A stretch of 64,000 nucleotides of DNA from CAVQGM01 sp963712065 (GTDB taxonomy: Bacteria > Actinomycetota > Acidimicrobiia > Acidimicrobiales > Acidimicrobilacustridaceae), in the NCBI GenBank assembly GCA_963712065.1, contig CAVQGM010000002.1:1922001-1986000 (forward strand), in the 5' to 3' direction. This document shows, in pieces, positions 33,571-41,728 of this stretch. The position numbers and the translations under genes were made by a program. The notes below the pieces were generated by a model. It worked only from the letters and a program-made list of their open reading frames with translations. It did no database searches and was not told the origin of the DNA. Position 1 is the stretch's first letter; each line of letters starts with the position of its first letter.

Positions 33571-34944
33571 TCAGATCCACTTCCCCGGGTTGAGGATGCC
33601 GTCGGGGTCGAGAGCCTGCTTGACGCGGGCGGTGAGCTCCATCACGTCGTCGCCGAGCTGGGCCCGGAGGTGGCGGGCCTTGAGCACCCCGATGCCGTGC
33701 TCACCGGTGACCGTGCCGCCGAGCGCGAGGGCGGCGTCCATGACCGCGTCGAAGGCGGCGCCGGCTCGAGCGGCGGCGGCGGGGTCGGTGGGCTCGTAGG
33801 TGACGAGGGGGTGGAAGTTGCCGTCGCCGGCGTGGCCGATGACGGGGACGGCGGTGTCGTGCTCGGCGGCGATGCGCTCGACCGCGGCCAGCAGCTCCGG
33901 GATGCGGGGGACGGGCACGCCGACGTCCTCGATGAGCACGGTGCCCATGCGCTCGACGCAGGGGATGGCCATCCGGCGGGCGCCCATGAGCAGCTCGCCC
34001 TCGTCGGGGTCGTCGGTGTGGGCCACGTAGGCGGCGCCGGCCCGCTCGCAGGCGGCGGCGATCGCCTCGGCCTCGTCGGCGGCCCCGTCGGTCTGGGCGA
34101 GCAGCAGCGCGGCGGCGTCGACGTCGAGGCCCATCGGCTTCACCCGCTCGACGGCGGCGACGGCGGCCCGGTCCATGAGCTCGAGGGCGGCGGGCCGCAC
34201 CGAGGTGACGATGTCGGCGACCGCTCGGCCGGCGTCGACCAGCGAAGAGAAGGTGGCGACGACGGTCGAGGCCGGCGGCGGGAGGGGCCGCAGCCGCAGG
34301 GTGGCCTCGGTGATCACGCCGAGCGTGCCCTCCGACCCGACGAAGAGGCGCTTGAGGTCGTAGCCGGCCACGTCCTTGATGGTGCGACCGCCGAGGTGCA
34401 CCGCTCGACCATCGGCCAGCACGACCTCGATGCCGAGCACGTAGTCGGTGGTGACGCCGTACTTCACGCAGCACAGCCCGCCGGCGTTGGTGGCCAGGTT
34501 GCCTCCGACGGAGCAGATCTCGAACGACGACGGATCGGGTGGGTACCACAGGCCCCGGGCGCGGGCGGCGTCCTTCAGCTCGGCGTTGCGGATGCCGGGG
34601 CCGACCACGGCGACCATGGCGTCGGTCTCGATCGACAGGTGCCGCATCTGCTCGGTCGAGACCACGATGCTCCCGTCGACGGCCGCCGACCCGCCCGACA
34701 GCCCGGTGCCGAGCCCCCTCGGCACCACCGGGACCCCGAGGCGCGACGCGACCCGGAGCACCCCTTGCACGTCGGCGGTGTGGCGGGCCCGCACCAGGGC
34801 GACCGGACGGCCGGGCACCACCGCCGTCGCCCGGTCGTGGCGGTAGGCGTCGATGACGTCGGGATCGACCACGAGTGGCTCGGGACCGAGCTCGGCGACG
34901 AGGGCGTCGGGCACCCTCGACGCCCCGGGGTCGGCCACCGTCAT
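33571..34944 (-). CDS. FAD-linked oxidase, glycolate oxidase GlcD/D-lactate dehydrogenase type
   Basis: The ATG at 34944 overlaps the upstream stop as ATGA and gives 457 residues. The N-terminal FAD (PCMH) domain has PRGLGTGLSGGS and SVGGNLATNAGG, and the C-terminal domain has IGHAGDGNFHPL (metal-binding His) and GTVTGEHGIG, the signature of the GlcD/D-2-hydroxyacid dehydrogenase family. The enzyme oxidises glycolate, D-lactate or D-2-hydroxyglutarate to the keto acid. No GlcE or GlcF gene is next to it, so it may act as a single-subunit enzyme that passes electrons to quinone or another acceptor. It closes a three-gene unit with two split-barrel proteins. Confidence 0.92.
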   Translation of the reverse strand: MTVADPGASRVPDALVAELGPEPLVVDPDVIDAYRHDRATAVVPGRPVALVRARHTADVQGVLRVASRLGVPVVPRGLGTGLSGGSAAVDGSIVVSTEQMRHLSIETDAMVAVVGPGIRNAELKDAARARGLWYPPDPSSFEICSVGGNLATNAGGLCCVKYGVTTDYVLGIEVVLADGRAVHLGGRTIKDVAGYDLKRLFVGSEGTLGVITEATLRLRPLPPPASTVVATFSSLVDAGRAVADIVTSVRPAALELMDRAAVAAVERVKPMGLDVDAAALLLAQTDGAADEAEAIAAACERAGAAYVAHTDDPDEGELLMGARRMAIPCVERMGTVLIEDVGVPVPRIPELLAAVERIAAEHDTAVPVIGHAGDGNFHPLVTYEPTDPAAAARAGAAFDAVMDAALALGGTVTGEHGIGVLKARHLRAQLGDDVMELTARVKQALDPDGILNPGKWI

Positions 34945-35414
34945 CGGGGTCTGGTCATCGACGCGGTGGGGACGCGCAGCAGCTCGGCCTCGGCGGGGCG
35001 CACGGCGAGCCACACGGCCTCGCTCTGGGCGTAGTAGCGCATGCGGAGCGGCCACTGGCGGGCGTGGGCGAGCTCGCTGCGGGCTCCGGCCGGGGACAGG
35101 TAGTACTTGGCCGCCATCCGGGCCAGCGCCGCCGCGGGGGCCATCCCCGCGTGGACGGTGGCCGTGGCCCAGAGCCGGACCACCAGCTCGGACCGGCCGG
35201 CCTGCTCGCCGTCGAGGAGCACCGACACCCTCGGGTCGGCGGCGATGTTGCGGGCGGCGAGGGTGGTCGCGGCGGTGGCGGCGACGAGGGCGCCGTCGTG
35301 GGGCACGAACCAGATCGGGGTGAGCGAGGCGTGGCCCCGCCCCGAAAGGGTGGCGAGCCGCATGACCATCGAGGTGGCCACGTAGTGGCGAACGAGCGCG
35401 TCGTCGGGGGTCAC
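34941..35414 (-). CDS. Pyridoxamine 5'-phosphate oxidase-family protein (split barrel)
   Basis: The 157-residue protein starts at a GTG overlapping the previous stop as GTGA. It reads as a PPOX/F420-type split barrel: MRLATLSGRGHASLTPIWFVPHDG near the N-terminus, ALVAATAATTLAARNIAADPRVSVLLDG in the middle, and AVWLAVRPAEAELLRVP at the end. Members bind FMN, F420 or haem and reduce small substrates. I cannot choose the cofactor. It is coupled on both sides by four-base overlaps to a related 132-residue protein and to the FAD-linked oxidase, so the three products are made together. Confidence 0.8.
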   Translation of the reverse strand: MTPDDALVRHYVATSMVMRLATLSGRGHASLTPIWFVPHDGALVAATAATTLAARNIAADPRVSVLLDGEQAGRSELVVRLWATATVHAGMAPAAALARMAAKYYLSPAGARSELAHARQWPLRMRYYAQSEAVWLAVRPAEAELLRVPTASMTRPR

Positions 35415-35809
35415 GACGCCGGCTCCTCACGGAGCGCGCCGTAGTCCCACGCCACCGTGCGGCGGGGATCGAGGCGCAGCCACACCAGCTCCTCGCCGCC
35501 CGACGGCGCGCCCTGCGGCGGAGCGACCGGTTCGAACGAGCCGCGCCACACCACCGCCCGGAGCTCGAACCAGAAACGGCCGTCGTCGACGACCACCACC
35601 CCGTCGTCGGGCAGGTCGCCCGAGGCCAGCACGCTCGGGTCGAGCCCGATCCGCACCTCGTCGCCCTCGCCGGCGAACGCCACCGGCAGACACACCGGAC
35701 CCCGATCCGAACCGAAGCCGATCGCCGCCCGGCCCGGGGCCGTCGCCAGATCGGCCACGTCGTCGACCGTCACCCGTTGGGTGACCCCGTCGCGGTCCGG
35801 TGCTGCCAT
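35411..35809 (-). CDS. Small split-barrel-like protein
   Basis: The ATG at 35809 follows AGGAGG and gives 132 residues; the longer frame to 35956 has no binding site. Features: VDDVADLATAPGRAAIGFGSDRGPVCLPVAF, VVVVDDGRFWFELRAVVWRG and a Trp-rich WDYGALREE end. This resembles the PPOX split barrel of its neighbour in outline, with the pattern of a small beta barrel, but no motif is decisive. It could be a partner subunit of the PPOX-like protein. The gene is divergent from the diiron protein gene, with a 97-bp gap holding TAGCGT (near 35868) as a possible -10 for that gene. Confidence 0.62.
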   Translation of the reverse strand: MAAPDRDGVTQRVTVDDVADLATAPGRAAIGFGSDRGPVCLPVAFAGEGDEVRIGLDPSVLASGDLPDDGVVVVDDGRFWFELRAVVWRGSFEPVAPPQGAPSGGEELVWLRLDPRRTVAWDYGALREEPAS

Positions 35810-35906
35810 GACGCCCTCCTGGTGCCGGTACCCGGAACCTAACCGTCCCGTCCGATGGAGGGCTAGCGTCTCGGTGTCCCGAATCGACCACGTGGGGGGA
35901 TCCACC

Positions 35907-37085
35907 ATGGCTGTTGCCGACATCCGTTCGAAGATGCGCTCGAACGAGGAGATCATCGGCCGGGCCGACCTCGACGACCCCGAGGCGATCCTCTCGGTGA
36001 CGACCCTCGACGAGGAGGCGACGGTCTACGCGGTGAAGGACCACGCCGACGCCATCTTCACGTGGGACTACCACAAGGGAGCCCGGCCAGCGCTCAACAA
36101 GCTCTACGAGAAGGCCAAGACCTCCCAGTGGAACGGCGAGACCGACCTGCCGTGGGACACCGACGTCGACGTCGAGAGGTCCGTCCGCGCCCAGAACGCG
36201 GCCGTCAACCCGGGCGCGACCGACCTGTTGCCACCGTTCGACGTGTCCGGTACCGCGCTCGCGTCGTGGGGCGACGAGGAGTTCCTGGCCCTCGGCATCG
36301 AGATGCAGAACCACCTGCTCAGCCAGTTCATGCACGGTGAGCAGGGGGCACTGATCTGCACGGCCAAGATCGTCGAGACGGTGCCGTGGATCGACGCGAA
36401 GTACTACGCCGCCACCCAGGTGATGGACGAGGCCCGCCACGTCGAGGTGTTCGCCCGGTACCTCGACGACAAGCTGACCGGCCACTACCCCATCAACGCC
36501 CACCTGCGGATGCTGCTCGACGACATCATCGAGGACGAGCGCTGGGACATGACCTACCTCGGCATGCAGATCATGGTCGAGGGCCTGGCCCTGGCCGCGT
36601 TCGGCATGCTCCACCAGACCACCGCCGAGCCGCTCCTCAAGCAGCTCCTGCGCTACGTGATGAGCGACGAGGCCCGCCACGTGGCATTCGGGGTGCTGTC
36701 GCTGAAGGAGTACTACGCCGAGCTGTCGACGGCCGAGCTGCGCGAGCGCCAGGAGTTCGCGTTCGAGGCGGCGGTGCGGATGCGCGACCGCTTCCTGCAG
36801 CAGGAGGTGTGGCAGCGCCTCGACATCGACGTGGCCCCGCTCATCCCGATCATCCGCCAGGACCCGAACCGGAAGCTGTTCCAGCAGCTGCTGTTCTCGA
36901 AGATCGTGCCGAACTGCAAGAAGCTCGGCCTGCTCGACGCCGGCGCCACCAACGGCAACAAGGGCTGGTTGCGGGAGCGGTTCGAGGAGATGGACGTCAT
37001 CCAGTTCGAGGACTTCCTCGACACCGGCGAGGAGTACGCCGAGCTCGACGCCGTCGCCGCCGACCGGGCGGCCGCCGGCGCCTGA
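35907..37085 (+). CDS. Ferritin-like diiron protein (R2/AurF-type)
   Basis: The 392-residue helical protein has the ligand set of a carboxylate-bridged diiron site: Glu145, ExxH at 175-178 (DEARHVEVF), Glu225 and a second ExxH at 255-258 (DEARHVAFG). That is the two-fold repeated E, ExxH pattern of ferritin-like oxygenases and N-oxygenases of the AurF group. Other members act as desaturases or ribonucleotide reductase R2-like oxidases. The start ATG has GTGGGGGGA upstream. It is transcribed alone; no obvious reductase neighbours it. The substrate is unknown. It may be the most interesting redox enzyme outside the hydrogenase region. Confidence 0.85.
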   Translation: MAVADIRSKMRSNEEIIGRADLDDPEAILSVTTLDEEATVYAVKDHADAIFTWDYHKGARPALNKLYEKAKTSQWNGETDLPWDTDVDVERSVRAQNAAVNPGATDLLPPFDVSGTALASWGDEEFLALGIEMQNHLLSQFMHGEQGALICTAKIVETVPWIDAKYYAATQVMDEARHVEVFARYLDDKLTGHYPINAHLRMLLDDIIEDERWDMTYLGMQIMVEGLALAAFGMLHQTTAEPLLKQLLRYVMSDEARHVAFGVLSLKEYYAELSTAELRERQEFAFEAAVRMRDRFLQQEVWQRLDIDVAPLIPIIRQDPNRKLFQQLLFSKIVPNCKKLGLLDAGATNGNKGWLRERFEEMDVIQFEDFLDTGEEYAELDAVAADRAAAGA

Positions 37086-37125
37086 GCCCCCGTCGAGTGG
37101 CAGGGTCGCCGACGAACGGTCGATC

Positions 37126-37830
37126 TCAGCCCAGGTGCTGGTGGAAGAAGGCGACGATGCGGCGACGGGCGTCCACGGCGGACGGCTCGTGGTAACGGGC
37201 AGCAGCCAGCCTGGCGACCACCTTGTCCCCCAAGGTGAGCTCGGAGGGGCCGTGTTCGTTGAGGAAGCCGTGCCCGGCACCCGGGTACACCTTGATGTCG
37301 TGGTCGACGCCGGCGGCGGTGAGCGCCCGCTCCAGGCGATCGGCGGTCTTGCGCACCCCCGGCCACCGATCCCTGGCACCGAAGCTGCCGACGATCGGGC
37401 AGGCGCGGGGCATGGCCCGCTCCGTCTCGTCGTCGAGGGCACCGTAGTTCACGCTGGCGGCGGCGAAGTCGTGGTCGGGGGCCACGAGCAGCGCGAACCC
37501 GCCGCCCATGCAGAAGCCCATCACCCCGACCCGGCCGGTGCAGTCGTGCCGGTCGGCGACCCAGGCGCGAACGAGGTCGAGGTCGCCGAGGGGTCGCCAG
37601 CCACGGATGAGCGACCACAGGCAGGTCCTCCGGCTGGCCCAGTAGAAGAAGTCGGGAGCGACGGCCAGAAACCCTTCGCCGGCCATCCAATCGGCCTGGT
37701 TCCTCGTGTCGCGGCTCAGGCCGAGGGCATCGTGGATGAGGACCACGGCTGGCCACGGCCCGACGCCCTCCGGTGCGGCGACGTAGGCGGGCATGTCGCC
37801 GTGCTCGCCCCGAACGGTCACCTCGGTCAT
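37126..37830 (-). CDS. Dienelactone hydrolase-family protein
   Basis: The 234-residue alpha/beta hydrolase has the dienelactone hydrolase features: HDALGLSRDTRN after the third strand, the nucleophile elbow GFCMGGG with Cys in the nucleophile position (about 106), the acid Asp in FGARDRW, and the His in YPGAGHGFLNE. The enzyme opens lactone rings such as dienelactones of chloro-aromatic degradation, and relatives act on other esters. It overlaps the upstream serine hydrolase gene by ATGA, so both hydrolases come from one transcript. The pathway is unknown. Confidence 0.9.
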   Translation of the reverse strand: MTEVTVRGEHGDMPAYVAAPEGVGPWPAVVLIHDALGLSRDTRNQADWMAGEGFLAVAPDFFYWASRRTCLWSLIRGWRPLGDLDLVRAWVADRHDCTGRVGVMGFCMGGGFALLVAPDHDFAAASVNYGALDDETERAMPRACPIVGSFGARDRWPGVRKTADRLERALTAAGVDHDIKVYPGAGHGFLNEHGPSELTLGDKVVARLAAARYHEPSAVDARRRIVAFFHQHLG

Positions 37831-39065
37831 CGCACCTTCTCGGGGGTCTGCGGTCGCTCGCCGAGCACGTCTCGATACAGCGCCTCGCGGAGCGAGAGCT
37901 CGCGGGCGTCGGTGAGACCGAAGCCGAGGCGGTTCGGCGCGTAGCAGTAGCCGATGCGGGTGTCGAGGTCGGCAAAGCCGAACGAGCCGCCGTTGCCGGG
38001 GGTGCCGAAGGCGGCGTCGGCGGAACCCCCGAACGGGAAGTCCTGGGTGGGCTTGAGGTACCCGAGCGAGTACACGGCCGGTACCCGGAGGACGAGATCG
38101 ACGAGGCCGCCGCTCGGGGGTCGGGCCGGGCGGACCAGGGCATCGAGGGTCTGGTCGCGCAGGCCGAGCCCGCCCGTCACCGCCGCGCCGTACGCCGCGG
38201 CCACCGCCCGCGGCTCGCCGATGCCGTTGCCGGCCGGGATCTCGGCGGCCAGGACGTCGGGGCGGTTGTAGTTGGTGTCGACGAGGAGCTCACGCGGGTT
38301 GCTGAACGACCGGTTGGCCAGGCTCCGGGGGTTCATCATCGCCAGCAGGAGCCCGCGCGGCACCTCGTTCAGGTGCAGGAGGGACTCGTACTTGCTCCGG
38401 CCGTGGACGGTCGCGCGCCGGTCGAGCTCGAACCCCGGCGGCACGCCGATGAAGAAGTCGACACCGAGCGGCGTCGCGATCTCGTCGGCGAAGAACCGCC
38501 CGAGCGAGCGGCCCTTCGGGTCCACCCGGCGCAGCAGCTCTCCCTCGTACCAACCGAGCGTGATGCCGTGGTAGCCGTGACGGGTCCCGGGCGCCCACGA
38601 CGGCGGCTGCAACGCGATGGCGGCGGCCACGAGGTCGAGGTCGCCCAGGTCGGCGATGGTCAGCGGGACGTCGATCACCGGGAGGCCCGCCTGGTGCGAC
38701 AGAAGCTGGCGAACGGTGATCTCGCCCTTGCCCCGCCATGCGAACTCGGGCCAGTAGGCCGCGACCCGCTCGTCGTGGTCGACCAGACCACGTGAGTGCG
38801 CCAGCGCCAGCGCGAGGGAGGACACGCCCTTGGTCGTCGAGTACATGACGACGACCGTGTCCTCCCTCCACTCGGCGCGGGTCTCGCCGTCGCGGTAGCC
38901 GCCCCACAGGTCGACGACCTTCCTGCCATCGCGGTACACGGCACATGCCGCACCGACCTCGCCCCGCTCGGCGAAGTTGCGACGGAAGGCATCGGCCACC
39001 GGTCCGTACCCCTCGTCGACGTCCCCTCGGAGCAGCCCGGGCGGGACGTCGACCTTGAGCGTCAT
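37827..39065 (-). CDS. Beta-lactamase-family serine hydrolase (EstB-like)
   Basis: The 412-residue protein has the beta-lactamase/transpeptidase fold of class C-like esterases. The nucleophile motif is STTK (about 76-79, SxxK), the catalytic Tyr is in HGYHG, and the third motif site shows GNGGSFGF instead of KTG. There is no signal peptide, so it is a cytoplasmic esterase and not an antibiotic resistance enzyme. Similar mycobacterial proteins hydrolyse esters or carbonate-type substrates. It is coupled to the downstream dienelactone hydrolase gene. The start ATG at 39065 lies right after the propeller lipoprotein gene, 16 bases from its stop. Confidence 0.9.
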   Translation of the reverse strand: MTLKVDVPPGLLRGDVDEGYGPVADAFRRNFAERGEVGAACAVYRDGRKVVDLWGGYRDGETRAEWREDTVVVMYSTTKGVSSLALALAHSRGLVDHDERVAAYWPEFAWRGKGEITVRQLLSHQAGLPVIDVPLTIADLGDLDLVAAAIALQPPSWAPGTRHGYHGITLGWYEGELLRRVDPKGRSLGRFFADEIATPLGVDFFIGVPPGFELDRRATVHGRSKYESLLHLNEVPRGLLLAMMNPRSLANRSFSNPRELLVDTNYNRPDVLAAEIPAGNGIGEPRAVAAAYGAAVTGGLGLRDQTLDALVRPARPPSGGLVDLVLRVPAVYSLGYLKPTQDFPFGGSADAAFGTPGNGGSFGFADLDTRIGYCYAPNRLGFGLTDARELSLREALYRDVLGERPQTPEKVR

Positions 39066-39081
39066 GACCGCGCGCGCCCGT

Positions 39082-40284
39082 TCACGGGACGGTCACCCAG
39101 CCCGACCACCCGCCGTTGGGGTTCAGCTGCCAGCTGCGCACGGTGAACGCACTCGTGCCGGACGGGGCCAGCAGGCCCACGAACAGCTCGAGGCGCCCGT
39201 CGGCGTTGGCACCCACGCCGGCCACGGCGGGGAGCCCGCCGTAGGCGAACGGGATCGGCGGGTAGGCGACGGCCGGGCTCCACCCGGTCGCGCCGTTCGG
39301 GCTGCGCTGCCAGACGTGCCCGGGGACGCGCTGGCCGGGCACCCCGGCGACACCGCCGATGGTGAAGAACACCTCGAGGCGCCCGTCGGCGTTCGGTGCG
39401 GCGGCCATCGATTGGGCGAACGGGGCGGTGGGCACCGGCAGGGCGACGAGCGGGCCGCCGGCCCACCCGCCGTTGGGCACCACCTGCCAGGCGTGCAGGA
39501 TCCGGGTGCCGTCGTTGCCGAAGACCTCGAGCCGCCCGTCGGCGTTGGGGGCGACCGCCAGGCGACCGACGGCTCCCATGGGCAGCCCGGCCCAACCGGA
39601 CCACGCCCCGCCGGCGCTGAGCTGCCAGGCGTGCCGAGGCCCGCCGCCGGCGGTGAAGACCTCGAGCCGGCCGTCGGCGTTCTGGGCGGCGGCGAGGTCG
39701 CCGGTGGTCCCGGCAACCCGATCCTCGCTCAGGGGCACCCACGCGCTCCAGGGGCTGCCGGGGCTGAGCTGCCACGAGTGGGCGACCCGCTCCTTTGCGT
39801 ACCCGAACGGGCCACGGTCGAACTGCTGGACGGCGAACACCTCCAGCCGCCCATCGGCGTTGAGGGCGACGTCGAAGTCCGGGACGTAGCCACCGATGCC
39901 CATGGACACCCACGGCGCCCAGCCGTCGGCGGAGCCGTCCTGCCAGGTGTGCCACAACTCGTCGGCACCCGACGCGAAGGCCTCGAGGCGACCGTCGGCG
40001 TTGCGGGCCGTCTCGACGGGGAAGGCACTGAACGGCGCCGGGGGCATCGGACCCGACGACCATCCGTCGTTCGGCATCACCTGCCACGAGTGCCACACGC
40101 CCGGACTCCCGAACACGCCGCTGAAGAACTCCAGACGACCGTCGGCGTTGCTGACCACGCCGCCCTGGGGGGCTGCCCACCACTGCACGGGCTGGCAGCC
40201 CACCGCTCCCAGCACGACCACCACGATCGCCGCCACGGACCACCGGCGAGCCGTGCCCGATCGACCCCACGCCCAGGTACCCAT
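39082..40284 (-). CDS. Lipoprotein with a seven-bladed PLL-like beta propeller
   Basis: With the ATG at 40284 the protein has 400 residues. The signal peptide ends in a lipobox-like AVGC (VVVVLGAVGC), then seven repeats of about 50 residues follow, each with NADGRLE(V/A/L)F and a trailing W-Q-x-x-P-x-G-G-W motif. Seven copies fit one seven-bladed propeller. The repeat pattern resembles the PLL-type lectins of Photorhabdus and related DUF346 repeats, which bind sugars at blade interfaces. A cell-surface carbohydrate-binding role is inference. The repeats are almost the only sequence in the protein; no catalytic domain is attached. It is followed by two hydrolase genes. Confidence 0.85.
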   Translation of the reverse strand: MGTWAWGRSGTARRWSVAAIVVVVLGAVGCQPVQWWAAPQGGVVSNADGRLEFFSGVFGSPGVWHSWQVMPNDGWSSGPMPPAPFSAFPVETARNADGRLEAFASGADELWHTWQDGSADGWAPWVSMGIGGYVPDFDVALNADGRLEVFAVQQFDRGPFGYAKERVAHSWQLSPGSPWSAWVPLSEDRVAGTTGDLAAAQNADGRLEVFTAGGGPRHAWQLSAGGAWSGWAGLPMGAVGRLAVAPNADGRLEVFGNDGTRILHAWQVVPNGGWAGGPLVALPVPTAPFAQSMAAAPNADGRLEVFFTIGGVAGVPGQRVPGHVWQRSPNGATGWSPAVAYPPIPFAYGGLPAVAGVGANADGRLELFVGLLAPSGTSAFTVRSWQLNPNGGWSGWVTVP

Positions 40285-40510
40285 CCGAACCACTTCCTCT
40301 CCCGGAGAGGCGGGCCTCGCACCCCTGCCCGTGCCCGGGCACCGGCCACGAAGCTCGTACCGGTGACCAGCATGCGCCGCCCACGGGCGCGGGCTCAGAG
40401 GCGAACGACCCGGATCAGGGCTCGAGCGCGCCACGGCACCTCGGGTCCTCGCCGTCCGCCGGGTACCGTCGGGCGGCCGGTTCGGATCGGGGCGGCGAGG
40501 ACGGAGCGAC

Positions 40511-41728
40511 ATGGCGACCGCGGTGGTGCTGGGGGGATGCGGGGGGATCGGCCGGGTGGCGGTGCGGGCCCTTCGGTCGGGCGACTGGTTCGACGAGGTC
40601 GTGGTGGCCGATGTCCGGGAGGACGAGGCGAGGGCGTTGGCGGCCGAGCTCGGGGCCGGGGTGCGCGGGGTCGCCGTCGACGCCGCCTCACCGGAGAGCC
40701 TGGCCGCGGTGGTGACGGGCGCCGACGTCGTCGTCGGCTGCGTCGGCCCCTTCTACCGGTTCGGGGCGCCGGTCGTGCGGGCGTGCATCGACGCCGGGGT
40801 GCCGGTGGTGGACGTGTGCGACGACCTCGACGCGACCCGGCATCAGCTCGAGCTGTTCGACGCCGCCGAGGACGCGGGGGTCGTGGCGGTCATCGGGATG
40901 GGCAACTCGCCGGGACTCGCCAACGTGCTGACCCGCTACGCGGCCGACGAGCTGCTCGACGTCACCGAGTCGGTCGACATCATGCACATCCACGGCGGCG
41001 AGCCCGACGAGGGGCCGGCGGTGGTGAAGCACCGCATCCACGCCATGGTCGACGACGTGCCCCTGTACCTCGACGGCGAGTTCGTCGAGGTGCGGCTGCT
41101 CGACGAGAGCGGCGCGGCGTACGTCGAGGAGACGGAGTTCCGCGACGTCGGCCCCTACCCGGTGTTCCCCTACCCCCACCCCGAGACCATCACCCTGCCC
41201 CGGCACGTCCCCGGGCTGCGCCGGGTCACCAACCGCGGGGTCGTGTACCCGTTGGCCTACTTCGAGCACACGATGGACGTGGTGCGTCGCGGGCTGGCCG
41301 ACCATCCCGGGGTGGCGGCGGCCCGGCTGCCGATCGACGAGTGGGTGGCGGAGATCCTCGCCGAGCGGCCCCGGCTGCTGGCCGAGGCGGGGGTGACCGA
41401 ACCGGGCGGTTGCCTGAAGATCGTGGTGTCGGGACGCCGCGACGGTGAGCCGCACACCTATGTGTTCTCGCTGTCGTCGGCGGGGGGCGCCGGTGCCGGG
41501 GAGGGCACCGGCATCCCCGCAGCGCTGGGGGCGATCCTGGTCCACCGCGGCGCCATCACCTCCCCGGGGGTGCACCCGCCCGAGGCGGTGGTGTCACCCG
41601 TCGAGCTGCTGGCGCTGGCCGCCGAGGTGATCCCCCACTTCGGGATCGGCGACGGCGGTGGCGTGCCCATCCACATCGAGCACCGCCTCCCCGACGGGAC
41701 GGTGGAGGAGCTGGCGCTGGGGCTCTGA
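40511..41728 (+). CDS. Saccharopine dehydrogenase-like NAD(P)-binding protein
   Basis: The 405-residue protein starts with a Rossmann fold, GGCGGIGR (GxGxxG near 8-15), followed by VADVREDEA, which suggests an adenosine-binding Asp. GCVGPFYRFGAPVVRACIDAG and VVDVCDDL match the saccharopine dehydrogenase NADP-binding family. Members include saccharopine dehydrogenase-like trans-acting enoyl reductase and various oxidoreductases, so the substrate is not known. The ATG lies 226 bases from the divergent propeller lipoprotein gene; that gap holds TACCGT near 40465, a possible -10. Its last 135 bases overlap the convergent WS/DGAT gene on the opposite strand. Confidence 0.85.
   Translation: MATAVVLGGCGGIGRVAVRALRSGDWFDEVVVADVREDEARALAAELGAGVRGVAVDAASPESLAAVVTGADVVVGCVGPFYRFGAPVVRACIDAGVPVVDVCDDLDATRHQLELFDAAEDAGVVAVIGMGNSPGLANVLTRYAADELLDVTESVDIMHIHGGEPDEGPAVVKHRIHAMVDDVPLYLDGEFVEVRLLDESGAAYVEETEFRDVGPYPVFPYPHPETITLPRHVPGLRRVTNRGVVYPLAYFEHTMDVVRRGLADHPGVAAARLPIDEWVAEILAERPRLLAEAGVTEPGGCLKIVVSGRRDGEPHTYVFSLSSAGGAGAGEGTGIPAALGAILVHRGAITSPGVHPPEAVVSPVELLALAAEVIPHFGIGDGGGVPIHIEHRLPDGTVEELALGL

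Noticed and set aside
37827..39065. Antibiotic-degrading beta-lactamase
   Set aside because: No secretion signal, no KTG motif, and similarity is to esterases; resistance is not supported.
39082..40284. Regularly spaced ccgtcggcgtt repeats that look like a CRISPR-type array
   Set aside because: They encode the NADGRLEVF blades of a propeller with degenerate spacing and no conserved spacer length; no cas gene nearby.
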